Below are positions 36,867 through 46,407 of a stretch of 64,000 nt of DNA, piece by piece; the stretch's first letter is position 1; every line of letters begins with the position of its first letter. The notes below the pieces were generated by a model. It worked only from the letters and a program-made list of their open reading frames with translations. It was not told the origin of the DNA and did no database searches. The position numbers and the translations under genes are program-made. The stretch is from positions 62,001 through 126,000 of the forward strand of contig LGRD01000001.1 of NCBI GenBank assembly GCA_001263235.1. Direction: 5' to 3'. Origin of the DNA: Methylibium sp. NZG (GTDB lineage Bacteria; Pseudomonadota; Gammaproteobacteria; Burkholderiales; Burkholderiaceae_C).

Positions 36867-38507
36867 ATGAACGGTTTGATGATGCAGCAGCCGCTGCTGA
36901 TCTCGTCGCTGATCGTGCATGCCGAACGCCACCATGGCGACCAGGAAGTGGTGTCGCGCCGCGTCGAGGGCGACATCCACCGCTGCACCTACCGCGAGCT
37001 CGCGGCCCGGTCGCGCCGCATGGCCAACGCGCTGGCCGCGCTCGGGGTGAAGCCCGGCGAGCGCGTGGCCACGCTGGCCTGGAACGGTCACCGCCACATG
37101 GAGCTGTACTACGCCGTGTCGGGCTCGGGCGCCGTGCTGCACACGCTGAACCCACGCCTGCACCCCGACCAGGTGGTCTACATCGCCGACCACGCTGAAG
37201 ACCAGGTGCTGTTCTTCGACCTGACCTTCCTGCCGCTGGTCGAGGCCGTCGCGTCGCGGCTGAAGACCGTCAAACGGTTCGTTGCGATGACCGACCGCGC
37301 GCACCTACCCACGAGCAGCAAGCTGCCCGACCTGCTGTGCTACGAGGACCTGTGCGCCGCGCAGACCAACCGCTTCGACTGGCCCGAGTTCGACGAGAAC
37401 AGTGCGTCGTCACTTTGCTACACGTCAGGCACCACCGGCAACCCCAAAGGCGTGCTCTACAGCCACCGCTCGACGCTGCTGCACACGCTGGCCGCCGCGA
37501 TGCCCGACGCGCTGAACTGCTCGGCCGCCGACACTGTGCTGCCGGTGGTGCCGATGTTCCACGTCAACGCCTGGGGTCTGCCGTACATCGCGTGCATGGT
37601 CGGCGCCAAGCTGGTGTTCCCCGGGCCGGGGCTGGACGGCAAGTCGCTGTACGAACTGTTCGAGAGCGAGCGCGTCACGCTGTCGGCCGGCGTGCCGACG
37701 GTGTGGCAGGGCTTGCTGGGTTATGTGGAAGCGAACGGCCTGAAGTTCAGCACCATGCGCCGCAGCGTGATCGGCGGCTCGGCCTGCCCGCCGGCCATGA
37801 TCAAGCTGTTCAATGAAAGCTACGACGTGCACGTGCTGCACGCCTGGGGCATGACCGAGATGAGCCCGATCGGCACGGTGGCCAGCTTCAAGGGCAAGCA
37901 CGGAGCCCAGTCGCAGCAGGAGCGCTACGCGGTGATGGCCAAGCAGGGCCGCGCGATCTACGGCGTGGACATGCGCATCGTCGGCGAAGACGGCGCCGAC
38001 CTGCCCTGGGACGGCAAGGCCAGCGGCGAGATGCTGGTGCGCGGGCCGTGGATCGTCGCCAGCTACTTCAAGGGCGAGGGCGGCGACCCGCTCGTGGTCA
38101 AGGGTGAAAAGGGTTGGTTTCCGACCGGCGACGTGGCCATGATCGACGCCGACGGCTACATGCAGATCACCGACCGCAGCAAGGACGTGATCAAGTCGGG
38201 CGGCGAGTGGATCGGCTCGATCGACATCGAGAACATCGCGATGGCGCACCCCAAGGTGGCGATGGCGGCGTGCATCGCCGCCTTCCACCCGAAGTGGGAC
38301 GAGCGCCCACTGCTGGTGGTGGTGAAGAAGCCCGGCGTGGAGTTGACGCGCGACGAACTGCTGGCCTTCTTCGAAGGGAAGATCGCCAAGTGGTGGACGC
38401 CCGACGACGTGGTGTTTGCCGAAGCCATCCCGTTGGGGGCCACTGGCAAGATGCTGAAGAACCGGCTGCGCGAGCAGTTCAAGGATCACAAGCTGCCGAC
38501 GGCGTGA
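36867..38507 (+). CDS. Fatty-acid/medium-chain acyl-CoA ligase (AMP-forming)
   Basis: The product activates a carboxylic acid to its CoA thioester with ATP. The 546-residue protein starts MNGLMMQQPLLISSLIVHAE, has the ATP loop YTSGTTGNPKGVLYSH, HAWGMTEMSPIGT, the A7/A8 region GWFPTGDVAMIDADGYMQIT and DRSKDVIKSGGEWIGSIDIE, and a terminal LGATGKMLKNRLRE with the catalytic Lys. It resembles the AlkK / methylmercaptopropionyl-CoA ligase group. It stands between the purine operon and the Uma2 gene without close coupling to either. It is intact and clearly different from the relic at 24.5-26.0 kb. Confidence 0.93.
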   Translation: MNGLMMQQPLLISSLIVHAERHHGDQEVVSRRVEGDIHRCTYRELAARSRRMANALAALGVKPGERVATLAWNGHRHMELYYAVSGSGAVLHTLNPRLHPDQVVYIADHAEDQVLFFDLTFLPLVEAVASRLKTVKRFVAMTDRAHLPTSSKLPDLLCYEDLCAAQTNRFDWPEFDENSASSLCYTSGTTGNPKGVLYSHRSTLLHTLAAAMPDALNCSAADTVLPVVPMFHVNAWGLPYIACMVGAKLVFPGPGLDGKSLYELFESERVTLSAGVPTVWQGLLGYVEANGLKFSTMRRSVIGGSACPPAMIKLFNESYDVHVLHAWGMTEMSPIGTVASFKGKHGAQSQQERYAVMAKQGRAIYGVDMRIVGEDGADLPWDGKASGEMLVRGPWIVASYFKGEGGDPLVVKGEKGWFPTGDVAMIDADGYMQITDRSKDVIKSGGEWIGSIDIENIAMAHPKVAMAACIAAFHPKWDERPLLVVVKKPGVELTRDELLAFFEGKIAKWWTPDDVVFAEAIPLGATGKMLKNRLREQFKDHKLPTA

Positions 38508-38565
38508 CGATTGCGCCGAGTGCACCTGCTAGATTGAAAGCAAGTCTGGATCACGGAGGTTCGCG

Positions 38566-39150
38566 ATGGGTTCACCACTGCCGAAGCTGACGCTCGAAGC
38601 CTACTTGGCTTGGGAGAACGAGCAGCCCGAGAAGCACGAGTTTCATCAAGGGGAGATTTTTGCCATGGTCGGCGCAAGGCGAGTGCATGGAACGGTGGTG
38701 AACAATCTGGCGCGCCTTCTCGGCAACTTGATGCAGGCCACTCGGTGCCGCGTCTTCACCGAAGGCATGAAAGTCCAGCCCGCCGACGACACGATCCTCT
38801 ACCCCGATGTGTTCGTCACCTGCGACCCGGCCGACCTGCGCACCGAAATGATCTTCACCGCGCCCAAGCTGGTGATCGAGGTGCTGTCGCCCACCACCCA
38901 GGCCTACGACCGCAGCCAGAAGTTCGCGCTGTACCGGCGCATGGCGAGTTTGCGGGAGTACGCGCTGGTCGACCCCGACACCCGCCGCACCGAGGTGTTT
39001 CGCATCGGCGCCGATGGGCTGTGGGTGCTGCACGACATGAGCGAGCGCTCGGTGATGACGCTGACCAGCGTCGGCTGCGAGATGGCCATGAGCGACGTGT
39101 TCTCAGGCGTCGACCCGGCGGCAACCCCTGCCGAGGAGCCGGCGGCATGA
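38566..39150 (+). CDS. Uma2 family (PD-(D/E)XK) putative endonuclease
   Basis: The 194-residue product begins MGSPLPKLTLEAYLAWENEQ. It shows the Uma2 / DUF820 core: YPDVFVTCDPADLRTE with the metal-binding Asp, then PKLVIEVLSPTTQAYDRSQK with the E-x-K part of the nuclease fold. These proteins are widespread, often in many copies, and their role is unknown. Its stop overlaps the start of the following molybdopterin-subunit gene by four bases (ATGA), so the two are probably translated together, which is unusual for this family. Confidence 0.9.
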   Translation: MGSPLPKLTLEAYLAWENEQPEKHEFHQGEIFAMVGARRVHGTVVNNLARLLGNLMQATRCRVFTEGMKVQPADDTILYPDVFVTCDPADLRTEMIFTAPKLVIEVLSPTTQAYDRSQKFALYRRMASLREYALVDPDTRRTEVFRIGADGLWVLHDMSERSVMTLTSVGCEMAMSDVFSGVDPAATPAEEPAA

Positions 39151-41498
39151 GTGCCGTGCCCCAAGACCCCGGCCGCTTCGGCAGCGGCAAGCATGTGCTA
39201 CGGGTCGAGGACGCCGCGCTGCTGGTGGGCCAGGGGCGGTTCACCGACGACATCGTGGTGCCGGGCCAGGCCTTCATCGCATTCCTGCGATCCCCGTTCG
39301 CGCATGCGCGCATCGTGTCGGTGGACACCCAAGCCGCGCGCGCCATGCCCGGCGTGCTGGCGGTGCTGACCGGCGCTGAACTGGCGCAGGCCGGCGTCAA
39401 GCCGATCCCGCCGGTGGCGGGCTTCCCCGGCCCCGGCGGCAGGCCACCGGCCTCGGCGCCGCGGCGTGCGCTGGCGCACGAGGTCGCTCGATACGTCGGC
39501 GAGGCCGTCGCGGCCGTCGTGGCCACGAGCCTGCTGCAAGCGCGCGACGCTGCCGAGGCGGTGACGATCGACTACGACGAACTGCCCGCCGTGGCCGACC
39601 CGATCCAGGCCATGCAGGCCGGCGCGCCGGTGCTTTGCGACGGCGCGCCCGACAACATCGCCGCCGAGATGCGCCACGGCGACGCCGCCGCCACCGAGCA
39701 GGCGTTTGCGAGCGCAGCCCACACGGTGTCGATCGAGATCGTCAACCAGCGCCTCGCGCCCAACCCGATGGAGCCGCGCAGCGCGCGCGCCGAGGTGGAC
39801 GCCGACGACCGCCTGCAGGTGTGCCTGAGCAGCCAGATGCCCACGGCGGTGCTGAACGGCCTGTGCGACGCCATCCCCGGCCTGAGCAAGAGAGAGGTGC
39901 GCGTGACGGTGGGCGACGTGGGCGGCGGCTTCGGCCAGAAGACCGGCATCTACCCCGAAGACATCGTCGTCGCCTACGCCGCGCACACGCTCAAGCGCCC
40001 GGTCAGGTGGCAGGCCGACCGCAGCGAGGACTTCGTCTCGGCCACCGCCGGGCGCGACGTGATCAGCCGCGCCGAGATGGCGCTCGACGCGAATGGCAAG
40101 GTGCTCGCGCTGCGCGTGCGCTCGTTCGCCAACCTCGGCGCCTACGGCACCATGGTCGGTGTGGTGATCCAGGTGCTGATCGGGCCGTGGGTGTCCACCA
40201 GCATCTACGACATTCGCACCATCGACCTGCACTTCAGTGGTGTGATGACCAACACCACGCCCACCGGCGCCTACCGCGGCGCTGGCCGGCCCGAAGCGAT
40301 CTACCTCGTCGAGCGGCTGTTCGACGCGGCGGCACGCAAGATGAAGCTCGACCCGGCCGAACTGCGCCGCCGCAACATGGTCCGCCCCGAGCAGATGCCC
40401 TATAAGAATGCGATGGGGATGACGTACGACAGCGGCCGGTTCGAGCAGATCCTGGATCGCGGTCTCGTTTTGGCCGACTGGCGTGGCTACCCAGCGCGGC
40501 GCGACGCATCGAAGCGAGCCGGCACGTTGCGCGGCCGCGGCATCGCCACGTTTTTGGAGTGGACCAGCGGCAACGCGTTCGACGAGAAGGTCTCGGTCAA
40601 CGTCCGCGCCGACGGCATCATCGAGATCGTCTCGGCCACGCAGGCGATGGGGCAGGGCATCGTCACCAGCTACGCGCAACTCGCGGTCGACGTGTTCGGT
40701 GTGCCGATCGAGCAAGTTCGCATCGTGCAAGGCGACACCGACCGGGCGCAGGGCTTCGGCAGCGCCGGCTCGCGCTCGCTGTTCACCGGTGGCTCGGCGG
40801 TGCAGGTGGCGTCGGAGCGCACGGTGGAGCACGGCAAGCAACTCGCCAGCAACGCGCTCGAAGCCGCGGCGAGCGACATCGAGTACCGGCACGGGCGTTT
40901 CACCGTGGTCGGCACCGACGTCGGCATCGGCCTGTTCGACCTGGCGGCCAAGCAGCCGACGAAGCAGTTCATCGTCGAGGCCGGCGCCACCGCCGGCGGG
41001 CCCACCTGGCCGAACGGCTGCCATGTTTGCGAGGTCGAGATCGACCCGGCCACCGGCCACGTCGAGATCGTCGCGTACGCGTCGGTCAACGACATCGGCC
41101 GCGTGGTCAGCCCGCTCATCGCGGTCGGCCAGATCGAAGGCGGCGCGGTGCAGGGCATCGGCCAGGCGCTGTGCGAGCAGGTCGTCTACGACCGCGACAG
41201 CGCGCAGATGCTCAGCGGCAGCTTCATGGACTACGCGATGCCGCGCGCCGACGTGAGCTGCCACTTCAAGACCGAGTTCGACACTTCGGTTCCGTGCCTG
41301 ACCAACCCGCTCGGCGCCAAGGGCGTCGGCGAACTCGGCACCATCGGCGCCACGCCGGCGGTGGTCAATGCGGTGATCGACGCGCTCGACCACGCCGGCC
41401 TCGGGCGCGATGCCGAGAAGGTGCAGATGCCGCTGACCGCGCCTCGGGTGTGGGCGGCGTTGCAGGGCGACTTCGGCGCGTCGCCGTTGGTGGCGTAG
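39147..41498 (+). CDS. Molybdopterin-binding large subunit, XDH/CoxL form-II-like, orphan
   Basis: The start is ATG 39147 (MSAVPQDPGRFGSGKHVLR), giving 783 residues. The molybdenum-cofactor binding stretches are VGDVGGGFGQKTGI, NTTPTGAYRGAGRPEAIYL, SATQAMGQGIVTSYAQL and GAKGVGELGTIGATPA, the last with the catalytic Glu. AYRGAGR is the active-site loop of form-II CO-dehydrogenase-like hydroxylases, not CO-oxidising form I (AYxCSFR). Partner FAD and 2Fe-2S subunits are absent nearby; the xdhA product at 58 kb is already paired. The substrate is unknown, probably a heterocycle or aldehyde. Confidence 0.9.
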   Translation: MSAVPQDPGRFGSGKHVLRVEDAALLVGQGRFTDDIVVPGQAFIAFLRSPFAHARIVSVDTQAARAMPGVLAVLTGAELAQAGVKPIPPVAGFPGPGGRPPASAPRRALAHEVARYVGEAVAAVVATSLLQARDAAEAVTIDYDELPAVADPIQAMQAGAPVLCDGAPDNIAAEMRHGDAAATEQAFASAAHTVSIEIVNQRLAPNPMEPRSARAEVDADDRLQVCLSSQMPTAVLNGLCDAIPGLSKREVRVTVGDVGGGFGQKTGIYPEDIVVAYAAHTLKRPVRWQADRSEDFVSATAGRDVISRAEMALDANGKVLALRVRSFANLGAYGTMVGVVIQVLIGPWVSTSIYDIRTIDLHFSGVMTNTTPTGAYRGAGRPEAIYLVERLFDAAARKMKLDPAELRRRNMVRPEQMPYKNAMGMTYDSGRFEQILDRGLVLADWRGYPARRDASKRAGTLRGRGIATFLEWTSGNAFDEKVSVNVRADGIIEIVSATQAMGQGIVTSYAQLAVDVFGVPIEQVRIVQGDTDRAQGFGSAGSRSLFTGGSAVQVASERTVEHGKQLASNALEAAASDIEYRHGRFTVVGTDVGIGLFDLAAKQPTKQFIVEAGATAGGPTWPNGCHVCEVEIDPATGHVEIVAYASVNDIGRVVSPLIAVGQIEGGAVQGIGQALCEQVVYDRDSAQMLSGSFMDYAMPRADVSCHFKTEFDTSVPCLTNPLGAKGVGELGTIGATPAVVNAVIDALDHAGLGRDAEKVQMPLTAPRVWAALQGDFGASPLVA

Positions 41499-41565
41499 CG
41501 CTTGCGTCGCGTTGCCACGGAAGTGGGGTCGGCGCTGAGGACTCGGCGGACGAGCTGGGCTGGGG

Positions 41566-42474
41566 CTATGGCCCTCGCTTCCACCAATCGCCTTCCAGCT
41601 GTCCCTTCAAAAATTCGATGAACGTGCTGACCTTGCCCGGCACGCGCCGCGGCGACGGGTACACCGCATGCAGCTCCTGCGAGGGCACGCTGTGGTCGGC
41701 CAGCACCGGCAGCAACGCGCCGTCTGCCACCGACTTGTGCGCCACATACCACGGCAGAACCGCCACACCCATGCCGGCACGGCAGGCGGCGAGCACGGCC
41801 GAGAGGTTGTTCGACCGCAGTGGGCCGGCCACCGGGATCGACAGCGCTTCACCCGCCGGGCTGGTGAACTGCCAGCGGTCGTCGCCCTGCACGCTGCTGT
41901 AGATCAGGCAGGCGTGCGCGCCCAGGTCTGCCGGCACACGAAGCGGCGCGCAGCGCGCCAGGTAGTCGGGCGACGCGGCCACCAGCCATGGGTTGTTGCC
42001 CAGGTAGCGCGCGCCGAGCGTGGAGTCGGCCAGCCGACCCATGCGCAGCGCGATGTCGATGCCTTGTTCGACCAGGTTCACGTAGCGGTCGTCAAAGCTC
42101 AGGTCGACCTGCATCCCCGGCTGCTCGGCCATGAAGCGCAGCACCAGCGGCGTCATCACGCGCCGGCCGAAGGCCACCGAGGTGCTGATGCGCAGTGTGC
42201 CGCCCACGCGCGACTGCAGCAGCGCGGCCAGGTTGTCGGCCTCTTCCAGCTCGTGCAGGATGGTCTTGCACTTGTCGTAGTACAGCGCGCCCACTTCGGT
42301 GGGGTTCACCCCGCGCGTGTTGCGGTTGAGCAGCCGAACGCCCAGCTTGCGTTCGAGTGCAGCCACGTGCTTGGTGGCGGTGGGCTGCGTGGTGGCGAGG
42401 TCCAGCGCGGCCTTGCTGAAGCTGCCGGTCTCGACGACCCGCATGTAGAGCTGCATCCCGACGATCCTGTCCAT
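41566..42474 (-). CDS. LysR family transcriptional regulator
   Basis: I start at the ATG ending at 42474 (MDRIVGMQLYMRVVETGSFS), giving 302 residues; the same frame extends upstream without coding character. The winged helix-turn-helix is seen in FSKAALDLATTQPTATKHVAALERKLGVRLLNRNTRGVNPTEVG, followed by a periplasmic-binding-like effector domain (GGTLRISTSVAFGRRVMTPL; AGMGVAVLPWYVAHKSV). It is divergent from the glycerate kinase gene across 144 bases, so it probably controls that gene. Confidence 0.93.
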   Translation of the reverse strand: MDRIVGMQLYMRVVETGSFSKAALDLATTQPTATKHVAALERKLGVRLLNRNTRGVNPTEVGALYYDKCKTILHELEEADNLAALLQSRVGGTLRISTSVAFGRRVMTPLVLRFMAEQPGMQVDLSFDDRYVNLVEQGIDIALRMGRLADSTLGARYLGNNPWLVAASPDYLARCAPLRVPADLGAHACLIYSSVQGDDRWQFTSPAGEALSIPVAGPLRSNNLSAVLAACRAGMGVAVLPWYVAHKSVADGALLPVLADHSVPSQELHAVYPSPRRVPGKVSTFIEFLKGQLEGDWWKRGP

Positions 42475-42618
42475 GCCCTCGGCCTTCTCTGGTGCGCCAT
42501 TCCACCGCGCAAATGTCGATATCTTCGCACCCAGCCCCACGCCAACGTCCGGCACCGCGCGCGCCACAGACGCCTTGCAGCCATTGAAACGGTCTTGCGA
42601 TCGCCCGACAATGCCGCG

Positions 42619-43920
42619 ATGAGCAAGCCCTCGCCCCACACCGACCCGCGCGGCTTCCTGCGCTCGCTGTACGACGCCGCAGTGGCCCGCGCGCTGCCGG
42701 CCGACAACATCGCAGCGCACCTGCCGCAGCCGCCCAGGGGCCGCACCGTGGTCATCGGCGCTGGCAAGGCCGGCGGCGCGATGGCCGCCGCGGTGGACGC
42801 GCTGTGGCCGCGCGAGTCGCCGCTGTACGGCTTGGTGATCACGCGCTACGACCATGTGCCACCGGCCTACCGGCTGAAGCCGGGGCGCATCGAAGTCGTC
42901 GAGGCCGCGCACCCGGTGCCCGACGAAGCCGGCCGCAAGGCCACCGAGCGCATCGTCAAGCTCACGCAGGCACTGACCGAGAACGACCTGGTGCTGTGCC
43001 TGATCTCGGGCGGCGGCTCGTCGCTGCTGTCGATGCCGGCCAAGGGCCTGACGCTCGAAGACAAGCAGGCCGTCAACAAGGCGCTGCTGCGCAGCGGTGC
43101 CGCCATCGACGAGATGAACTGCGTGCGCAAGCACCTCTCGGCCATCAAGGGTGGGCGCCTGGCGGCGATGTGCGCGCCGGCCAAGGTGGTGACGCTGCTG
43201 ATCAGCGACGTGCCGGGCGACGCGCCCGAGGTCATCGCCAGCGGCCCGACCGTGCCCGACGCAAGCACCTGCGCCGACGCCTTGCGCATCCTCGACCGCT
43301 ACCGCATCGACGTGCCGGCCGCAGCGCGCGCCGGGCTGGAGAACGGCAGCTTCGAGACGCCCAAGCCCGGCGACCCGCGCTTTGCCGGGCACATCGTGCG
43401 CACCATCGCCACGCCGCAGGAGTCGCTCGAAGCGGCCGCTGCGGTGGCGCGTGAGGCAGGCGTGGAGGCCTACATCCTGAGCGACCGCATCGAGGGCGAG
43501 TCGCGCGAGATCGGCAAGATGCACGCCGCGCTGGCGCGCCAGATCGCCACGCGCAACCAGCCGTTCGTGCGGCCGTGCGTGGTGCTGTCGGGCGGCGAAA
43601 CCACCGTGACAGTCAGCGCCAAAGGCGGCAAGGGCGGCCGCGCCACCGAGTTCTTGCTCGGCTGCACGGTGGCGCTGCAAGGTGAACGCGGTGTCTACGT
43701 GCTGGCGGCCGACACCGACGGCATCGACGGCATGGAAGACAACGCCGGCGCCATCGTCACGCCCAGCACGCCGGTGCGCGCTGGCAAGGCGGGGCTGAAG
43801 GCGCAGGAGTTTCTCGACCGCAACGACGCCTACAGCTTTTTTCGGCCGTTGGGCGACCTGGTGGTGCCGGGTCCGACGTTCACCAACGTCAACGACTTCC
43901 GCGCATTGCTGATCCTTTGA
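42619..43920 (+). CDS. Glycerate 2-kinase (MOFRL / TtuD type)
   Basis: The 433-residue product starts at ATG 42619 (MSKPSPHTDPRGFLRSLYDA). It contains VVIGAGKAGGAMAAAVDALW, LISGGGSSLLSMPAKGL, MNCVRKHLSAIKGGRLAAM, SDVPGDAPEVIASGPTVPD and the C-terminal MOFRL region with LSGGETTVTV and AADTDGIDGMEDNAGA. The enzyme phosphorylates glycerate to 2-phosphoglycerate, feeding sugar-acid or tartronate-semialdehyde routes into glycolysis. It faces a LysR gene and is followed by a sugar ABC importer and gluconokinase, which fits a sugar-acid catabolic block. Confidence 0.92.
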   Translation: MSKPSPHTDPRGFLRSLYDAAVARALPADNIAAHLPQPPRGRTVVIGAGKAGGAMAAAVDALWPRESPLYGLVITRYDHVPPAYRLKPGRIEVVEAAHPVPDEAGRKATERIVKLTQALTENDLVLCLISGGGSSLLSMPAKGLTLEDKQAVNKALLRSGAAIDEMNCVRKHLSAIKGGRLAAMCAPAKVVTLLISDVPGDAPEVIASGPTVPDASTCADALRILDRYRIDVPAAARAGLENGSFETPKPGDPRFAGHIVRTIATPQESLEAAAAVAREAGVEAYILSDRIEGESREIGKMHAALARQIATRNQPFVRPCVVLSGGETTVTVSAKGGKGGRATEFLLGCTVALQGERGVYVLAADTDGIDGMEDNAGAIVTPSTPVRAGKAGLKAQEFLDRNDAYSFFRPLGDLVVPGPTFTNVNDFRALLIL

Positions 43921-44087
43921 TCGGGCCGCGCTGCGGCGCATGCCAACCCCCTCGCTTCAGGGGAGAAAAGCCGTGGTTACGGCACGGTTACCGCCCTCGC
44001 GCCAAGGGTACTTACTGTGTCATTCGCAATTTGGCGCGCCCTATCATCCCGCTGCATTTCACACCCAGGTGCCAAGGAGATACCACG

Positions 44088-45464
44088 ATGAATTTCAAAC
44101 TGCTCGCCACCGCCGCCTTCACCGGTGCGGCACTGATGGTGGCCGGCCAGGCTGCCGCTCAAGAAAAGCTCACCGTCTGGTGGGGCAAGGGCTTCTACAA
44201 GGCCGAAGACGATGCGCTGTTTGCCGCCATCAAGAAGTTCGAGGCCAAGTACCCCAAGTACAAGGTGGAACTGTCCTTGTACGCACCGCAGGAAATGATC
44301 CCGAAATCGGTCGCCGCGCTCGACGCCGGCAACCCGCCCGACGTGGCCTACGGCGACGTCTACGACTTCCAGGTGACGGCCAAGTGGGCCTACGACGGCA
44401 AGCTCGAAGACGTGTCGAGCGTGATCGACCCGATCCGCGCCAAGTTCGAGCCCTCTGCTTTGTCGACCACGTTCCTGTTCAACAACGCGAACCAGACACG
44501 GGCGTACTACGCCTACCCGATCAAGCAGCAGACCATGCACATCCAGTACTGGAAGGACATGCTGGCTGAAGCAGGCTTCAAGGACAGCGACATCCCCAAG
44601 GACTGGAAGGGCTACTGGGACTTCTGGTGCGACAAGGTGCAGCCGGCCTACCGCCAGAAGAGCGGCAACCGCGCCTTCGGCATCGGCATGCCGCTGGGCG
44701 TGGATTCGAGCGACTCGTTCTTCTCGTTCCTGACCTTCATGGACGCCTACAACGTGAAGCTGGTCAACGACTCGGGCAAGCTGCTGGTCGACGACCCGGC
44801 GGTGCGTGCCGGACTGATGAGCGCGCTGGGCGACTATGCCAACGTCTACACCAAGGGCTGCACGCCGCCGTCGAGCACCAACTGGAAGGACCCGGACAAC
44901 AACGTCGCGTTCCACAACAAGACCACGGTGATGACGCACAACGCGACGATCTCGATCGCCGCGAAGTGGCTGGACGACATGAACAACGCCACGCTGACCG
45001 AAGCGCAGCGCGCCACCGCCCGTGCCAACTACACCGAGAAGATCGCCACCGCCGGCTTCCCCAACAAGCCCGACGGCAGCAAGATGACCTATCGCGCCGC
45101 GGTCAAGACCGGTGTGATCTTCAAGGAGGCCAAGAACAAGGTGGGGGCCAAGCAGTTCGTCGCCTTCATGCTCGACGACGCGAACCTGACGCCGTACGTC
45201 GAAGGCTCGCTCGGCCGCTGGTTCCCCGTCACCAAGGCGGCGCAGCAAAGCGCCTTCTGGAAGGGCGACCCGCACCGGCTGGCGGTGTACAACCAGTTCA
45301 CTGCCGGCACCACGCCGTTCGAATTCACCAAGAACTACAAGTTCACGGTGCTGAACAACGAGAACGTGTGGGCCAAGGCGCTGAACCGCATCCTCAACGA
45401 GAAGGTGCCGGTGGACAAGGCGACCGACGAGTTGATCGCGCGCATCAAGGCCGTGGCCAACTGA
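44088..45464 (+). CDS. Sugar ABC transporter substrate-binding protein
   Basis: The 458-residue periplasmic receptor starts at ATG 44088 with AAGGAG upstream. MNFKLLATAAFTGAALMVAG is a signal peptide cleaved near AAAQE. The mature part begins KLTVWWGKGFYKAEDDALF and carries family 1 (MalE-like) features: VAALDAGNPPDVAYGDVYDF, NNVAFHNKTTVMTHNAT and EGSLGRWFPVTKAAQQ. It opens the operon receptor - permease - permease - ATPase - gluconokinase. The specific sugar or polyol is not evident. Confidence 0.93.
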   Translation: MNFKLLATAAFTGAALMVAGQAAAQEKLTVWWGKGFYKAEDDALFAAIKKFEAKYPKYKVELSLYAPQEMIPKSVAALDAGNPPDVAYGDVYDFQVTAKWAYDGKLEDVSSVIDPIRAKFEPSALSTTFLFNNANQTRAYYAYPIKQQTMHIQYWKDMLAEAGFKDSDIPKDWKGYWDFWCDKVQPAYRQKSGNRAFGIGMPLGVDSSDSFFSFLTFMDAYNVKLVNDSGKLLVDDPAVRAGLMSALGDYANVYTKGCTPPSSTNWKDPDNNVAFHNKTTVMTHNATISIAAKWLDDMNNATLTEAQRATARANYTEKIATAGFPNKPDGSKMTYRAAVKTGVIFKEAKNKVGAKQFVAFMLDDANLTPYVEGSLGRWFPVTKAAQQSAFWKGDPHRLAVYNQFTAGTTPFEFTKNYKFTVLNNENVWAKALNRILNEKVPVDKATDELIARIKAVAN

Positions 45465-45546
45465 ACATGACCCGGCCCCGCACCCTCGCGGCTCCCTCGC
45501 CCCTTTGGGGAGAGGGTGGGGGTGAGGGGCCGCACGCGCGCAATCA

Positions 45547-46407
45547 ATGACGACGACGACCATCGCCGCTCCCGCCGCGGCGCGCAAGCGCCTTTCCACC
45601 TGGGAGTTCTGGGGCCGCGCGTTCGTCGTGCCGTACCTGCTGATCTTCCTGATCTTCGTGCTGTACCCGGTGGGCTACGGCCTGTGGCTGGCGCGCAGCC
45701 CGGCCAGCTACGTCAAGCTGTTCGACGACCCGATCTTCTTCCGCACTGCCATCAACACCGTGGTTTTCCTGGTGGTGGCGATCAATGTGAAGATGGTGAT
45801 CGCGCTGTTCCTGTCTGGCTTTTTCCTGCACACGCGCTGGTGGATCAAGGTGCTGTCGGTGATTTTCATCCTGCCTTGGGCGGTGCCGTCGATCCCGACC
45901 ATCCTGTCGGTGCGCTTCATGCTCAACCCCGAGTGGGGCGTGATCAACCAGACCATCTTCCGCCTGACCGGCCTGGACGGCCCGAACTGGCTCAACGACC
46001 CGACGCTGGCGCTCGGCTTCTCGATGTTGATGCACATCTGGAAGTCGCTGCCGTTCTGGACGCTCATCCTGCTCGCCGGCCGCATGGCGATTCCCGCCGA
46101 CCAGTACGAGGCTGCGTCGGTCGACGGCGCGACGACCTGGCAGAAGTTCAAGTACATCACCTGGCCGTCGATGAAGGGCCTGTACCTCACCTCCACGCTG
46201 CTGTCGACCATCTGGACGCTGGGTGACTTCAACAGCGTCTACCTGCTGACCGGCGGCGGCCCGGCCGACCTGACGCACGTGCTCGCCACGCTGGGCATTC
46301 GCTACTTGCGGCTCGACCAGATCGAGCTCTCCATGGCGGCCATCGTGGTGACCTTGCCACTGGTGCTGCCGATCGTCTACTTCATGATGAAGAGGCTCAG
46401 CAAATGA
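45547..46407 (+). CDS. Sugar ABC transporter permease (MalF type)
   Basis: The 286-residue membrane protein has six predicted helices (FVVPYLLIFLIFVLYPVGYG; TAINTVVFLVVAINVKMVIA; KVLSVIFILPWAVPSIPTIL) and the EAA loop EAASVDGATTWQKFKYITWP that contacts the ATPase. The 82-base gap after the receptor gene contains a GC-rich hairpin (CTCGCCCC / GGGGAGAGGG), which may tune expression of receptor against membrane parts. The stop overlaps the next permease start by four bases. Confidence 0.93.
   Translation: MTTTTIAAPAAARKRLSTWEFWGRAFVVPYLLIFLIFVLYPVGYGLWLARSPASYVKLFDDPIFFRTAINTVVFLVVAINVKMVIALFLSGFFLHTRWWIKVLSVIFILPWAVPSIPTILSVRFMLNPEWGVINQTIFRLTGLDGPNWLNDPTLALGFSMLMHIWKSLPFWTLILLAGRMAIPADQYEAASVDGATTWQKFKYITWPSMKGLYLTSTLLSTIWTLGDFNSVYLLTGGGPADLTHVLATLGIRYLRLDQIELSMAAIVVTLPLVLPIVYFMMKRLSK

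Noticed and set aside
34053-37304. A very long open frame on the minus strand (over 1,000 codons) opposite puuD and the deaminase.
   Set aside because: It mirrors confirmed genes on the plus strand, is rich in His/Arg/Gln/Ala as expected for antisense of high-GC codons, and has no domain.
39147-41498. Form-I carbon monoxide dehydrogenase large subunit.
   Set aside because: The active-site loop is AYRGAGR and not AYxCSFR, and the small and medium subunits are absent.
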